From: CAZIWX01 sp964543125 | Lineage (GTDB): Bacteria > Fidelibacterota > UBA8477 | NCBI GenBank assembly: GCA_964543125.1 | Contig: CAZIWX010000098.1 | Coordinates: 1 to 9,009, forward strand | Length of the DNA: 9,009 nucleotides | Reading direction: 5' to 3' | Shown here: piece by piece, positions 1-6,777 of the stretch | How the letters are laid out: each line of letters begins with the position of its first letter | Position numbering within the stretch: the first letter of the stretch is position 1 | The notes under the pieces: generated by a model | What the model was told of the DNA's origin: nothing | The model's input: only the letters and a program-made list of their open reading frames with translations | The model's database searches: none | Position numbers and translations under genes: made by a program

Positions 1-2
1 GC

Positions 3-482
3 CGCCTTTTTGAATTCTTAACATTGGAATCAGCCCAGGCCGGATTGAGTTGGTATACGGTGTTGCGCAAAAGAGAAAATTACCGTGTTGCGTTTAAGGA
101 TTATGATCCAAAAATAATCGCCGGATTCGGCGAGAAAGAGGTATTACAACTGTTGGATAATCCGGGAATTATCCGCAATCAGGCCAAGATCCGGGCAACC
201 ATCAATAACGCCCAAAGATTTCTGGAAGTACAGCAAGAATTTGGCAGTTTCGATGCCTATATCTGGCCCTTTGTGGACGGTAAACCCATCGTCCACGATA
301 TTCAAACCCTGGCTGATTATCCGGTGAAAACGCCTGAATCCGACCGATTAAGTCTTGATTTGAAACAACGCGGATTCAGGTTTTTAGGTTCAACCATCTG
401 TTACGCGCACATGCAAGCTACCGGTATGATCAATGATCATTCCAACGATTGTTTCCGAAAACCGGAGATAATAGCGCTGTAA
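3..482 (+). CDS. tag: DNA-3-methyladenine glycosylase I, 3' part (5' end outside window)
   Basis: Base-excision repair enzyme that removes 3-methyladenine from alkylated DNA in the cytoplasm. The frame is open from the left edge (first full codon at 3), and about 159 residues are visible against roughly 187 in E. coli Tag. The visible part opens with LFEFLTLESAQAGLSW, the Tag core. Its Glu (codon 27-29) aligns with catalytic Glu38 of E. coli Tag. RKRENYR and the later GFRFLGSTICYAHMQATG also match the family. The C-terminal NDHSNDC supplies the His and Cys, four residues apart, that complete the Tag zinc site; the N-terminal Cys and His ligands would lie upstream of the window. An apparent TTG start at 24 falls inside the conserved core, so it is not the real start. 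The gene is unrelated to the metal genes and probably belongs to the preceding transcription unit. Identification by recognition of the family sequence. Confidence 0.93.
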   Translation, partial: RLFEFLTLESAQAGLSWYTVLRKRENYRVAFKDYDPKIIAGFGEKEVLQLLDNPGIIRNQAKIRATINNAQRFLEVQQEFGSFDAYIWPFVDGKPIVHDIQTLADYPVKTPESDRLSLDLKQRGFRFLGSTICYAHMQATGMINDHSNDCFRKPEIIAL

Positions 483-544
483 AAAAATTTGAATGCTTCG
501 TCCTAAATAAACGCCGGTACCCCGAGTATTTGAGGCATTGCTTT

Positions 545-592
545 CCGGCATTAACCGAATGATGCCGGATTTTAAAACCAGCCGGCTTTTTT
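545..592 (+). terminator. Candidate intrinsic terminator after tag, with an overlapping alternative hairpin
   Basis: GCCGG (564-568) can pair with CCGGC (582-586) around a 13-base loop. It is followed directly by six Ts (587-592), the form of a rho-independent terminator. The 5' arm is shared with a second 7-bp hairpin: CCGGCAT (545-551) pairs with ATGCCGG (562-568), and this is followed only by ATTTT. The two structures exclude each other. The simplest reading is termination of the tag transcript about 60-110 bases after its stop. The terminator stem is only 5 bp, so confidence is moderate. Confidence 0.5.
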
Positions 593-645
593 ACCCGCTT
601 TTAGGCCCTCGTCGAGCCGGATATTTTTTATTAACCCACCTCGGC

Positions 646-670
646 GGGTAAATTTATCCCGAACTTACCC
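646..670. promoter_or_regulatory. Candidate operator: inverted repeat GGGTAA-N13-TTACCC
   Basis: A perfect 6-bp inverted repeat (646-651 and 665-670) with a 13-base spacer lies about 60 bases upstream of the small-gene start at 732. The spacer is AT-rich at its left end. Size and position would suit a dimeric regulator acting on the metal-efflux genes, but no convincing -35/-10 pair was found beside it and no known box was recognised. A repeat of this length can also occur by chance. Confidence 0.2.
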
Positions 671-731
671 TGGCTAAAAACAGCTTGCCCCCGGGGAACA
701 ATTAATTGCCATTCTCATACAAAGAAACGCT

Positions 732-1091
732 ATGCTGAAGAATATCACATCTCTGTTCATCGTCACGCTCATGTTGGGTACCAACGCCGCACCACTGTTG
801 GCGGCTATCCCTGCCAGAGTGCAGTCGTGTTGCCGTGGTGACGCCGGTTGTGCCATGCATACCGGTAAAACGCTCAAGTGTGATATGGGAATTAAACCGT
901 GTGAACCGCATATTTTCTTTGCGGTGCTCATGGCGCCTTTGATAAAACAAGAGCACAATGTTCAGCTAACCTCGACGCCGGTACCGCAGTTTATCGTTTC
1001 GGCCCTGGTGACCCAGTGGATTGAAATACCACGCGTGCATCAAGCTGACTCCGGTCCAAATCTTTTTCGGGCATTCCCTCTGATTATATAA
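732..1091 (+). CDS. Small exported Cys/Met/His-rich protein, unknown family
   Basis: A 119-residue protein whose family I do not recognise. Residues 1 to about 25 look like a signal peptide: Lys3, a hydrophobic stretch (ITSLFIVTLMLG), then small residues (APLLAA). The exported part holds five Cys in a short span (33, 34, 40, 50, 57), with Met42, His43, Met52 and His60 among them. These are thiol, thioether and imidazole groups suited to Cu+/Ag+ binding or to disulfides. Residues 61-71 are hydrophobic but short for a membrane helix, and the C-terminal half has no clear motif. A weak purine stretch (AAAGAAA, 721-727) precedes the ATG. It lies upstream of the tripartite efflux genes on the same strand, 124 bases before the outer-membrane factor start. 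Small Cys- or Met-rich periplasmic proteins are common beside copper-efflux genes, so periplasmic metal binding is an inference from composition and position. No competing gene of equal quality covers this stretch. Confidence 0.65.
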   Translation: MLKNITSLFIVTLMLGTNAAPLLAAIPARVQSCCRGDAGCAMHTGKTLKCDMGIKPCEPHIFFAVLMAPLIKQEHNVQLTSTPVPQFIVSALVTQWIEIPRVHQADSGPNLFRAFPLII

Positions 1092-1107
1092 AATATTTTC
1101 CCGGCCT

Positions 1108-1136
1108 GGTACCCGGTCCGTTGACTATGGGGTACC
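1108..1136. promoter_or_regulatory. Inverted repeat GGTACCC-N15-GGGTACC between the small gene and the outer-membrane factor gene
   Basis: A perfect 7-bp inverted repeat (1108-1114 and 1130-1136) with a 15-base loop containing TTGACT (1121-1126), which resembles a -35 element. No -10 hexamer at normal spacing is evident, and no T-run follows, so it is unlikely to be an intrinsic terminator. It could be an operator, an RNA hairpin that processes or stabilises the message, or chance. The same 7-mer also occurs at 516-522 and, in reverse orientation, at 776-782. Confidence 0.3.
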
Positions 1137-1200
1137 GAAGAATATGGTTCGACCTTACCTATGGTGTCGTTTATATTGCTATAAAACGTCACACAATATT

Positions 1201-1207
1201 GGGAGAA
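1201..1207 (+). promoter_or_regulatory. Ribosome binding site that decides the outer-membrane factor start
   Basis: GGGAGAA lies 8 bases upstream of a TTG at 1216-1218. The codons after that TTG immediately encode a signal peptide. The in-frame ATG at 1144 has no comparable site and would put a 24-residue Arg/Tyr/Cys-rich extension before the signal peptide. This makes TTG the better start. Confidence 0.75.
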
Positions 1208-1215
1208 ATAAAAAA

Positions 1216-2496
1216 TTGAGACTAAAATACCCTGTCATTGGCATCTTTGCCCTGCAACTATTGTCCGGCTTTGCAATCGGCGAGACCAATTTAAAAGACA
1301 TCCTGCTTGACTCTCTGGTAGCAACAAATCGCAGTATTCAGGCGGCTCGGGCGAATTACGAATCAGCCCAGGCGGAAATTGGAGCCAGTGGCGTGCTGCC
1401 GGATCCCAAGCTGGAGATTACCACTTCACTCTCACCGATCCAAACCCGCAACGGTCCTATCGAAAATCAGATCATGTTGGGACAGAAATTCCCCCTGTGG
1501 GGAAAGCTGAAACGCACGCGTTCCATTGCGGAACTCAAGCGTGATATTGCTTTTCAGAAATATCAAGCCACGGTTGTCGTCACTGCTTTTCAAATGCAGA
1601 AAGCGTGGGCTGATTATCTCAAATTGGCCCACTCATTAGAGATCCTGGATCAATATACGGCTGAATTAGAGTCATTCCGGAAAGTGGCACTGACCCACTA
1701 CTCCACGGGTCAGGGTAACACTCAGCACCCCATCTTAAAATTGCAGATTGAGCAAGCGTTGATGATGAGTAAATCCAACGATATGCAGAGCCAGCTGGAT
1801 GCAACAATCCATTCACTACAGGCGCTATTCGACGGTCATTTTAACGCTGATATTTTTACCCGGGCATGGAAGGCCAGGAATCCCGCGGAGCCCGCAACTT
1901 ATTGGCTTGAACTGGCAGACAATATCAATCCCACGCTCCGGATAAAACGCAGCCGGGAGCGGATTGCCGTGCTGATGAAAGAGCTGAGCCAGCGTAAGAG
2001 CTACCCGGATTTGACGGCCGGAATGACCTATTCCGTCATTGGCCCCACCAATTTGGGTGGCGCGGTTGAGCCGGGTAAAGATGCGCTGGGCGTAAAAGTC
2101 GGGCTGAACCTGCCGATTTGGTTCAAACGCAATAAGGCCCGGGTGCAGGCGGCCGCAATCAGTGAAACCGCCTCCCGGGAAAATACAGCCGCGACCTGGA
2201 ACCAAATACAGGCCGCTATTCAGTCGCAAGTGCAGGATTTAACGGAAATAAACCAGACCTATCAACTTTACGAACATCGTCTGATTCCCGAATCCAAACA
2301 GATGTTGGCTTCCGCCTACTCAGCTTACCAGACGGGAAAAATCAGCTTCCTGGATTTGCTGGATAGCGAGCGGATGACTATTAATGTTCGCCTTGGATTT
2401 GAAAATGTAAAAGCCCGCCGCACTCTAGCCGCGGCGAAATTATACAACGCAGTTGGCCTGACCGGGCCGTATGGAGAGACACCTGATGAAAAATAA
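1216..2496 (+). CDS. cusC: TolC-family outer-membrane efflux protein (CusC/CzcC type)
   Basis: Outer-membrane channel of the tripartite metal exporter; trimers of this family form a beta-barrel plus a long periplasmic alpha-helical tunnel that docks with the adaptor. From the TTG start the protein is 426 residues, normal for the family. Residues 1 to about 23 (MRLKYPVIGIFALQLLSGFA) form a signal peptide without a lipobox Cys, so it is probably not a lipoprotein, unlike E. coli CusC. The remainder shows the two-fold repeated helical pattern: an N-terminal Ala/Gln/Glu-rich helix (IQAARANYESAQAEIGASG), LPDPKLEI, the FPLWGKLKRTRSIAE segment, then GLNLPIWFKRNKARVQAA. The closing ISFLDLLDSERMTINVRLGFENV region is typical of the OEP domain. 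An in-frame ATG at 1144 gives a longer 450-residue reading, which is less likely. The stop overlaps the adaptor start by 11 bases, implying translational coupling. Metal specificity is inferred from the RND neighbour. Confidence 0.9.
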   Translation: MRLKYPVIGIFALQLLSGFAIGETNLKDILLDSLVATNRSIQAARANYESAQAEIGASGVLPDPKLEITTSLSPIQTRNGPIENQIMLGQKFPLWGKLKRTRSIAELKRDIAFQKYQATVVVTAFQMQKAWADYLKLAHSLEILDQYTAELESFRKVALTHYSTGQGNTQHPILKLQIEQALMMSKSNDMQSQLDATIHSLQALFDGHFNADIFTRAWKARNPAEPATYWLELADNINPTLRIKRSRERIAVLMKELSQRKSYPDLTAGMTYSVIGPTNLGGAVEPGKDALGVKVGLNLPIWFKRNKARVQAAAISETASRENTAATWNQIQAAIQSQVQDLTEINQTYQLYEHRLIPESKQMLASAYSAYQTGKISFLDLLDSERMTINVRLGFENVKARRTLAAAKLYNAVGLTGPYGETPDEK

Positions 2497-3555
2497 ATTT
2501 ACCCTTTTAATGATCATTCNNNNNNNNNNNNNNNNNNNNNNNNNNNNNNNNNNNNNNNNNNNNNNNNNNNNNNNNNNNNNNNNNNNNNNNNNNNNNNNNN
2601 NNNNNNNNNNNNNNNNNNNATTGCCGATCTGTCCACTATTTGGGTGTATGCCGACATTTACGAATATGAATTGCCCTGGTTAGCCGAAGGTCAAAAAGCC
2701 AGTATCGCCTTATCTTATCTGCCAGGTAAGATTTTCAAAGGTAAAGTGGACTATATTTATCCATATTTGGAATCTAAAAGCCGAACCATTAAAGCCCGGC
2801 TGGTATTTCCCAATCCGCATCTCGCGTTGAAACCCGGCATGTACACCAATGTCACTATCCAGGCATCGCCCGTGACTGATGTACTGGCGGTGCCGTTGGA
2901 AGCGGTTCTCTTTTCGGGTGAACGCTCATTGGTATTCGTCTCCCTGGGCAAGGGCCGCTTCGCACCCCGGGATGTGGTGGTGGGAATGGAAAGTGGCGAT
3001 GGCTATTATGAGATCAAATCCGGACTACAGGCAGGTGCTAACATCGTTCTTTCGGGTCAGTTCTTGTTGGATTCTGAAAGCCGGCTGCAGGAAGGCATCG
3101 CCAAGCTGTTAGGCAACCGTAAAAAAGCTTCAGCACCCTCGGATACGGCCCAATCAAACCCAAATACCGACATGGATTCCATGCCGGGAATGGACATGGG
3201 TGGCTCGTCCACGGCCGGTCAAAAGATGGACAGCTCTGCTAGGCAATCCATGCCGGTGCACGCTCCCGCGGCTGGGGTTCCCATCTCCACCGAAAAATTC
3301 GGGACGGTGAAGAATGGCCAACTTACCTATTACACTTGTCCCATGGAATCACATGCGTTTGTGAAGGTGAATCATCCCGGTGACTGTCCCGAATGCGGAA
3401 TGAAGCTGGTGAAAAAGACCGTGAAATATGATGAAGCCATTACCTGGTACACCTGTCCCATGCCTGAACATGCCTATGTGGTGGAAGACCACCCGGGGAA
3501 GTGCCCGGTCTGCGGTATGGAATTGGTGGCCATGAACAGCCGTGATGGCAAATAG
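2486..3555 (+). CDS. cusB: Periplasmic adaptor (membrane fusion protein, CusB type) with two C-terminal heavy-metal-binding domains; interrupted by an N gap
   Basis: Adaptor linking the RND pump to the outer-membrane channel. The start at 2486 follows GGAGAG (2473-2478) and overlaps the upstream gene; it encodes MKNKFTLLMII, the beginning of a signal peptide, before the Ns. After the gap the frame resumes at 2620 with IADLSTIWVYADIYEYELPW, the classic adaptor beta-barrel sequence. It continues through the membrane-proximal domain (VLAVPLEAVLFSGE to GQFLLDSESRLQEG, roughly 2878-3096). A Met/Asp linker follows (DMDSMPGMDMGG, about 3170-3205), then two copies of the Cys/His/Met HMBD (3331-3411 and 3448-3528). 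The lipoyl and alpha-hairpin domains expected before the barrel are missing in the gap. The codon frame differs on the two sides because the gap is not 100 bases in reality. In many CusB relatives the HMBD is near the N-terminus; here it is C-terminal and doubled. The TAG stop is 15 bases before the pump start. Confidence 0.9.
2520..2619. other. Assembly gap of exactly 100 N within the adaptor gene
   Basis: One hundred Ns, the customary placeholder for a gap of unknown size. It separates the adaptor signal-peptide start from the beta-barrel. An adaptor of this family needs a lipoyl domain and a helical hairpin here, on the order of 200 residues, so the true gap is probably several hundred bases. 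For one continuous reading frame its true length must leave remainder 2 on division by 3, whereas 100 leaves remainder 1. Confidence 0.95.
3331..3528 (+). repeat. Tandem heavy-metal-binding domain repeat within the adaptor gene
   Basis: Two 27-codon units (3331-3411 and 3448-3528) separated by 12 codons. Both follow the pattern YTCPM-x2-H-x6-HPG-x-CP-x-CGM-x-LV. The conserved potential ligands in each unit are three Cys, two His and two Met. The more usual form of this domain is YTCPMHPEV; here the first His sits three residues after the first Met (MESH and MPEH). Divergence at the nucleotide level suggests an old duplication. The second unit shares the 16-mer TACACCTGTCCCATGC with the domain in the ATPase gene at 7451-7466. 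Confidence 0.85.
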
Positions 3556-3570
3556 GGCGGCGGGGCAAAT

Positions 3571-6500
3571 ATGATTGAACGCGTTATCCAATGGTCGATC
3601 AATAACCGCTTTATTGTCATTTTGGCGACCATTTTTGTTATTCTGGGCGGCTACATCGTCATGTCTACCACACCTCTGGATGCCATTCCGGACCTGAGTG
3701 ATGTGCAGGTGATCATCCAGACCAACTACCCGGGGCAGGCGCCTCAGGTGGTGGAAGATCAAATTACATATCCATTAACCACCGCGATGCTGTCCGTGCC
3801 TTATGCAAAAGTGGTGCGCGGTTACTCCTTTTTCGGCGTTTCCTTTGTTTACATTATATTCAAAGACGGCACGGATATCTACTGGGCTCGCAGCCGGGTG
3901 CTGGAATACCTGAATTTTGTCTCCGGCCGGTTGCCGGAAGAGGTCAATCCTCAACTGGGGCCGGACGCCACCGGCGTTGGGTGGGTGTATGAGTACACCG
4001 TGGAAAGCGATAATCACGATTTGCAGCAATTGCGCTCGATCCAGGATTATTATCTTCGTTACGAACTCATGTCCGTTCCCGGCGTCTCCGAAGTGGCCAG
4101 CGTCGGCGGTTATGTGAAGCAGTACCAGGTGGAAGTAGACCCTAACAAGCTTCTGGCTTACAACATACCGCTGAACAAGGTCAAAATGGCCATCAAGCGC
4201 AGCAATAACGATGTAGGCGGCCGCCTGGTGGAAATGGGTGAAACCGAATTCATGGTGCGTGGGCTGGGCTACATCAAGAATATCGATGACATCAAGAACA
4301 TTCCCGTGGGCGTTGATCGGAACGGGACGCCGGTTCTCATCCGCAATATCGCCGATGTTCATTTGGGACCGGAATTACGCCGTGGACTAGCGGAACGGGA
4401 TGGCGAGGGTGAAACCGTTGGCGGCGTCATTATCATGCGCTACGGCGAAAATGCTCTGGAAGTCATCCATAAGGTCAAAGAGAAGCTGGAAGAACTGAAA
4501 TCCGGACTTCCGGCCGGCGTGACGATCAAAACCGCCTATGATCGTTCTTTGCTCATTGAACGAGCCATTGAAAATTTGAAACGCAAGCTGCTGGAAGAAA
4601 GCATCATTGTCGCGTTGGTTTGTATTGTCTTTTTGCTTCATTTTCGGAGTGCCTTCGTTGCCATCTTCACGCTACCGGTGGGCATCCTGATCGCTTTTAT
4701 CATCATGCGGTATCAGGGAATTAATGCCAATATCATGTCGTTAGGAGGTATCGCCATCGCCATTGGTGCTATGGTAGACGCCGCCATCGTCATGATCGAG
4801 AATGCCCATAAGCACATCGAGCGCGCCCAAGGACAGGTTGATCACTGGAAGCTGATTCTGGATTCCTCCAAGGAGGTGGGGCCGGCCTTGTTTTACTCCC
4901 TGTTGATCATCACGGTTTCATTTATTCCGGTGTTTACACTTCAGGCGCAGGAAGGCCGCATGTTTCAACCACTGGCCTTCACCAAAACCTACTCCATGGC
5001 CGCGGCAGCACTTCTGGCGATCACCATTGTGCCGGTTTTGATGGGTTATTTTATTCGGGGTAAAATTCTGCCGGAAGAACGCAATCCTATCAACAAGTTC
5101 CTGATCAGAATCTACCGGCCGGTAATTCATTTTGTCTTGCATTTCCGCAAAACTACCATTCTGGCCGGCCTGGCCGCTCTCGTTATTTCGATCTGGCCCC
5201 TGGAGCGCATCGGGTCCGAATTCATGCCGCCGTTGAATGAGGGCGACCTGCTCTACATGCCCACCACCGACCCGGGCATTTCCATCACCAAAGCCCGGGA
5301 GTTATTGGAGCAGACGGACCGCATTATCAAGACCTTTCCCGAAGTGGAGCGTGTATTCGGCAAGATCGGCCGCGCGGAAACCGCAACCGATCCGGCGCCC
5401 CTTTCCATGATGGAAACCACCATCACCCTCAAGCCGCTGAATGATTGGCCGAAGCGCAAAACGGTGACGCGGTTCTATTCCAAGTGGTCCTTTCCGGATT
5501 TTATCAGGTCGGGTTTTGAATGGATCTGGCCGGAGAACCGTGCGGTGACCATCGACGAACTCAGTACGGAAATGAATGCATCGATTCATTACCCCGGTTT
5601 AACCAACGCCTGGACGATGCCGATAAAGACCCGGATCGACATGCTCAGTACCGGGATTAAAACGCCGGTGGGCATAAAAATCATGGGCGATAATCTGGAC
5701 ACGCTGAACAATCTGGCCGCCGAGGTGCAGGCCATTGTGCAAAAAATTCCCGGTACCCTGAGCGCTTACGCCGACAAAGTCACCGGTGGTAATTTCCTGG
5801 ACTTCGATATTAAACGGGATGAAGCCGCCCGCTACGGATTAACCGTGGGTGATGTGGAGGATATCATCCAGTCCGCCATTGGTGGCATGAATGTAACCTA
5901 CACCGTGGAAGGACTGGAGCGCTACCCGGTAAATGTGCGCTACAGCCGGGAATTGCGGGACAGCATGGAAAAGCTGCATCGGATCATCATTCCCACACCG
6001 GTGGGAGCCCAAATTCCCATCAGTCAGGTGGCGGATATTATCGTGCACAAGGGTGCGCCGGTTATTAAAAGCGAGAATGCCCGGATGACCGGCTGGATTT
6101 ATGTGGATCTGACCGGCATTGATGTCGGGACTTATGTAAAGCGCGCCCGGAAGGTCCTGGCGCGGGAAATTACACTGCCGGAAGGCTACTCGTTGGTTTG
6201 GAGCGGGCAATACGAATATATGGAGCGCGCCAATCAGCGTCTGCGGATTGTGGTGCCGGTAACACTGGTCATTATCTTTCTGTTGCTCTTCTTCAACTTC
6301 CGGAATTTAACCGAAAGTATCATCGTTATGCTCTCCCTGCCCTTCGCATTGGTGGGCGGGATTTGGTTCATGTACTTGCTCGGTTATGAAATGAGTGTGA
6401 CCGTGGGCGTAGGCTTTATCGCCCTGGCCGGTGTAACGGCGGAGATTGGAGTTATTATGCTGACCTACCTGGACCAGGCTTATAACGAAAAGCGGCTGCA

Positions 6501-6777
6501 CGGTAAAATGCTCACTCTCGATGACCTGAAAGATGCCATTTTTAAAGGTACGGCCATGCGTATTCGGCCTATCTTTATGACGGTTACGGCGATCATTGCC
6601 GGATTGCTGCCGATTATGTGGGGCCATGGAACTGGTTCCCAGATGATGAAACGAATCGCGGCGCCGATGGTGGGTGGAATGGTAACATCAACCATCCTGA
6701 CCTTGGTGGTCATCCCAACGATTTATTACATTTGGAAATCAAGGGGGCTAAAAAAAGGCAGGAGAATTGACTTATGA
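3571..6777 (+). CDS. cusA: Heavy-metal efflux RND pump, Cu+/Ag+ type (CusA family)
   Basis: Inner-membrane proton-driven transporter that exports Cu+/Ag+ from the periplasm (and possibly cytoplasm) through the adaptor and outer-membrane channel. At 1068 residues it is full length for the family (about 1,040-1,070). TM1 is about residues 14-33; next come the RND landmarks DAIPDLSDVQV and PGQAPQVVEDQITYPL. The TM4 signature GAMVDAAIVMIENAHKH contains Asp403 and Glu410, positions expected to carry protons and characteristic of the Cu/Ag subgroup rather than the Co/Zn/Cd one. ETATDPAPLSMMETT (Met613, Met614) and TRIDMLSTG (Met691) match the periplasmic cleft segments that supply Met ligands in E. 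coli CusA; CzcA-type pumps lack the first Met. The loop between these segments is longer than in E. coli CusA, a variant I recall from other homologues. The C-terminal half repeats the RND fold and ends in a basic tail (KSRGLKKGRRI). Start supported by a G-rich site at 3556-3565. It overlaps the PII-like gene by ATGA. Confidence 0.95.
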   Translation: MIERVIQWSINNRFIVILATIFVILGGYIVMSTTPLDAIPDLSDVQVIIQTNYPGQAPQVVEDQITYPLTTAMLSVPYAKVVRGYSFFGVSFVYIIFKDGTDIYWARSRVLEYLNFVSGRLPEEVNPQLGPDATGVGWVYEYTVESDNHDLQQLRSIQDYYLRYELMSVPGVSEVASVGGYVKQYQVEVDPNKLLAYNIPLNKVKMAIKRSNNDVGGRLVEMGETEFMVRGLGYIKNIDDIKNIPVGVDRNGTPVLIRNIADVHLGPELRRGLAERDGEGETVGGVIIMRYGENALEVIHKVKEKLEELKSGLPAGVTIKTAYDRSLLIERAIENLKRKLLEESIIVALVCIVFLLHFRSAFVAIFTLPVGILIAFIIMRYQGINANIMSLGGIAIAIGAMVDAAIVMIENAHKHIERAQGQVDHWKLILDSSKEVGPALFYSLLIITVSFIPVFTLQAQEGRMFQPLAFTKTYSMAAAALLAITIVPVLMGYFIRGKILPEERNPINKFLIRIYRPVIHFVLHFRKTTILAGLAALVISIWPLERIGSEFMPPLNEGDLLYMPTTDPGISITKARELLEQTDRIIKTFPEVERVFGKIGRAETATDPAPLSMMETTITLKPLNDWPKRKTVTRFYSKWSFPDFIRSGFEWIWPENRAVTIDELSTEMNASIHYPGLTNAWTMPIKTRIDMLSTGIKTPVGIKIMGDNLDTLNNLAAEVQAIVQKIPGTLSAYADKVTGGNFLDFDIKRDEAARYGLTVGDVEDIIQSAIGGMNVTYTVEGLERYPVNVRYSRELRDSMEKLHRIIIPTPVGAQIPISQVADIIVHKGAPVIKSENARMTGWIYVDLTGIDVGTYVKRARKVLAREITLPEGYSLVWSGQYEYMERANQRLRIVVPVTLVIIFLLLFFNFRNLTESIIVMLSLPFALVGGIWFMYLLGYEMSVTVGVGFIALAGVTAEIGVIMLTYLDQAYNEKRLHGKMLTLDDLKDAIFKGTAMRIRPIFMTVTAIIAGLLPIMWGHGTGSQMMKRIAAPMVGGMVTSTILTLVVIPTIYYIWKSRGLKKGRRIDL

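Noticed and set aside
674..958. Antisense open frames over the small Cys-rich gene
   Set aside because: They lack a convincing ribosome site, whereas the + strand frame has a signal peptide and a patterned Cys cluster in the direction of the operon.
1360..1374. AATCAGCCCAGGC shared between tag (28-40) and the outer-membrane factor gene
   Set aside because: A single 13-base match in unrelated coding frames with no flanking similarity; most likely chance.
2471..2683. A 70-residue reading through the Ns
   Set aside because: It joins the adaptor start with the wrong frame after the gap; the true adaptor frame resumes at 2620 with clear beta-barrel sequence.
3775..4362. Long antisense open frame (195 codons) within the pump gene
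   Set aside because: It is a shadow of the RND gene, with His/Asp/Val-rich composition typical of the complement of coding sequence and no recognisable domain.
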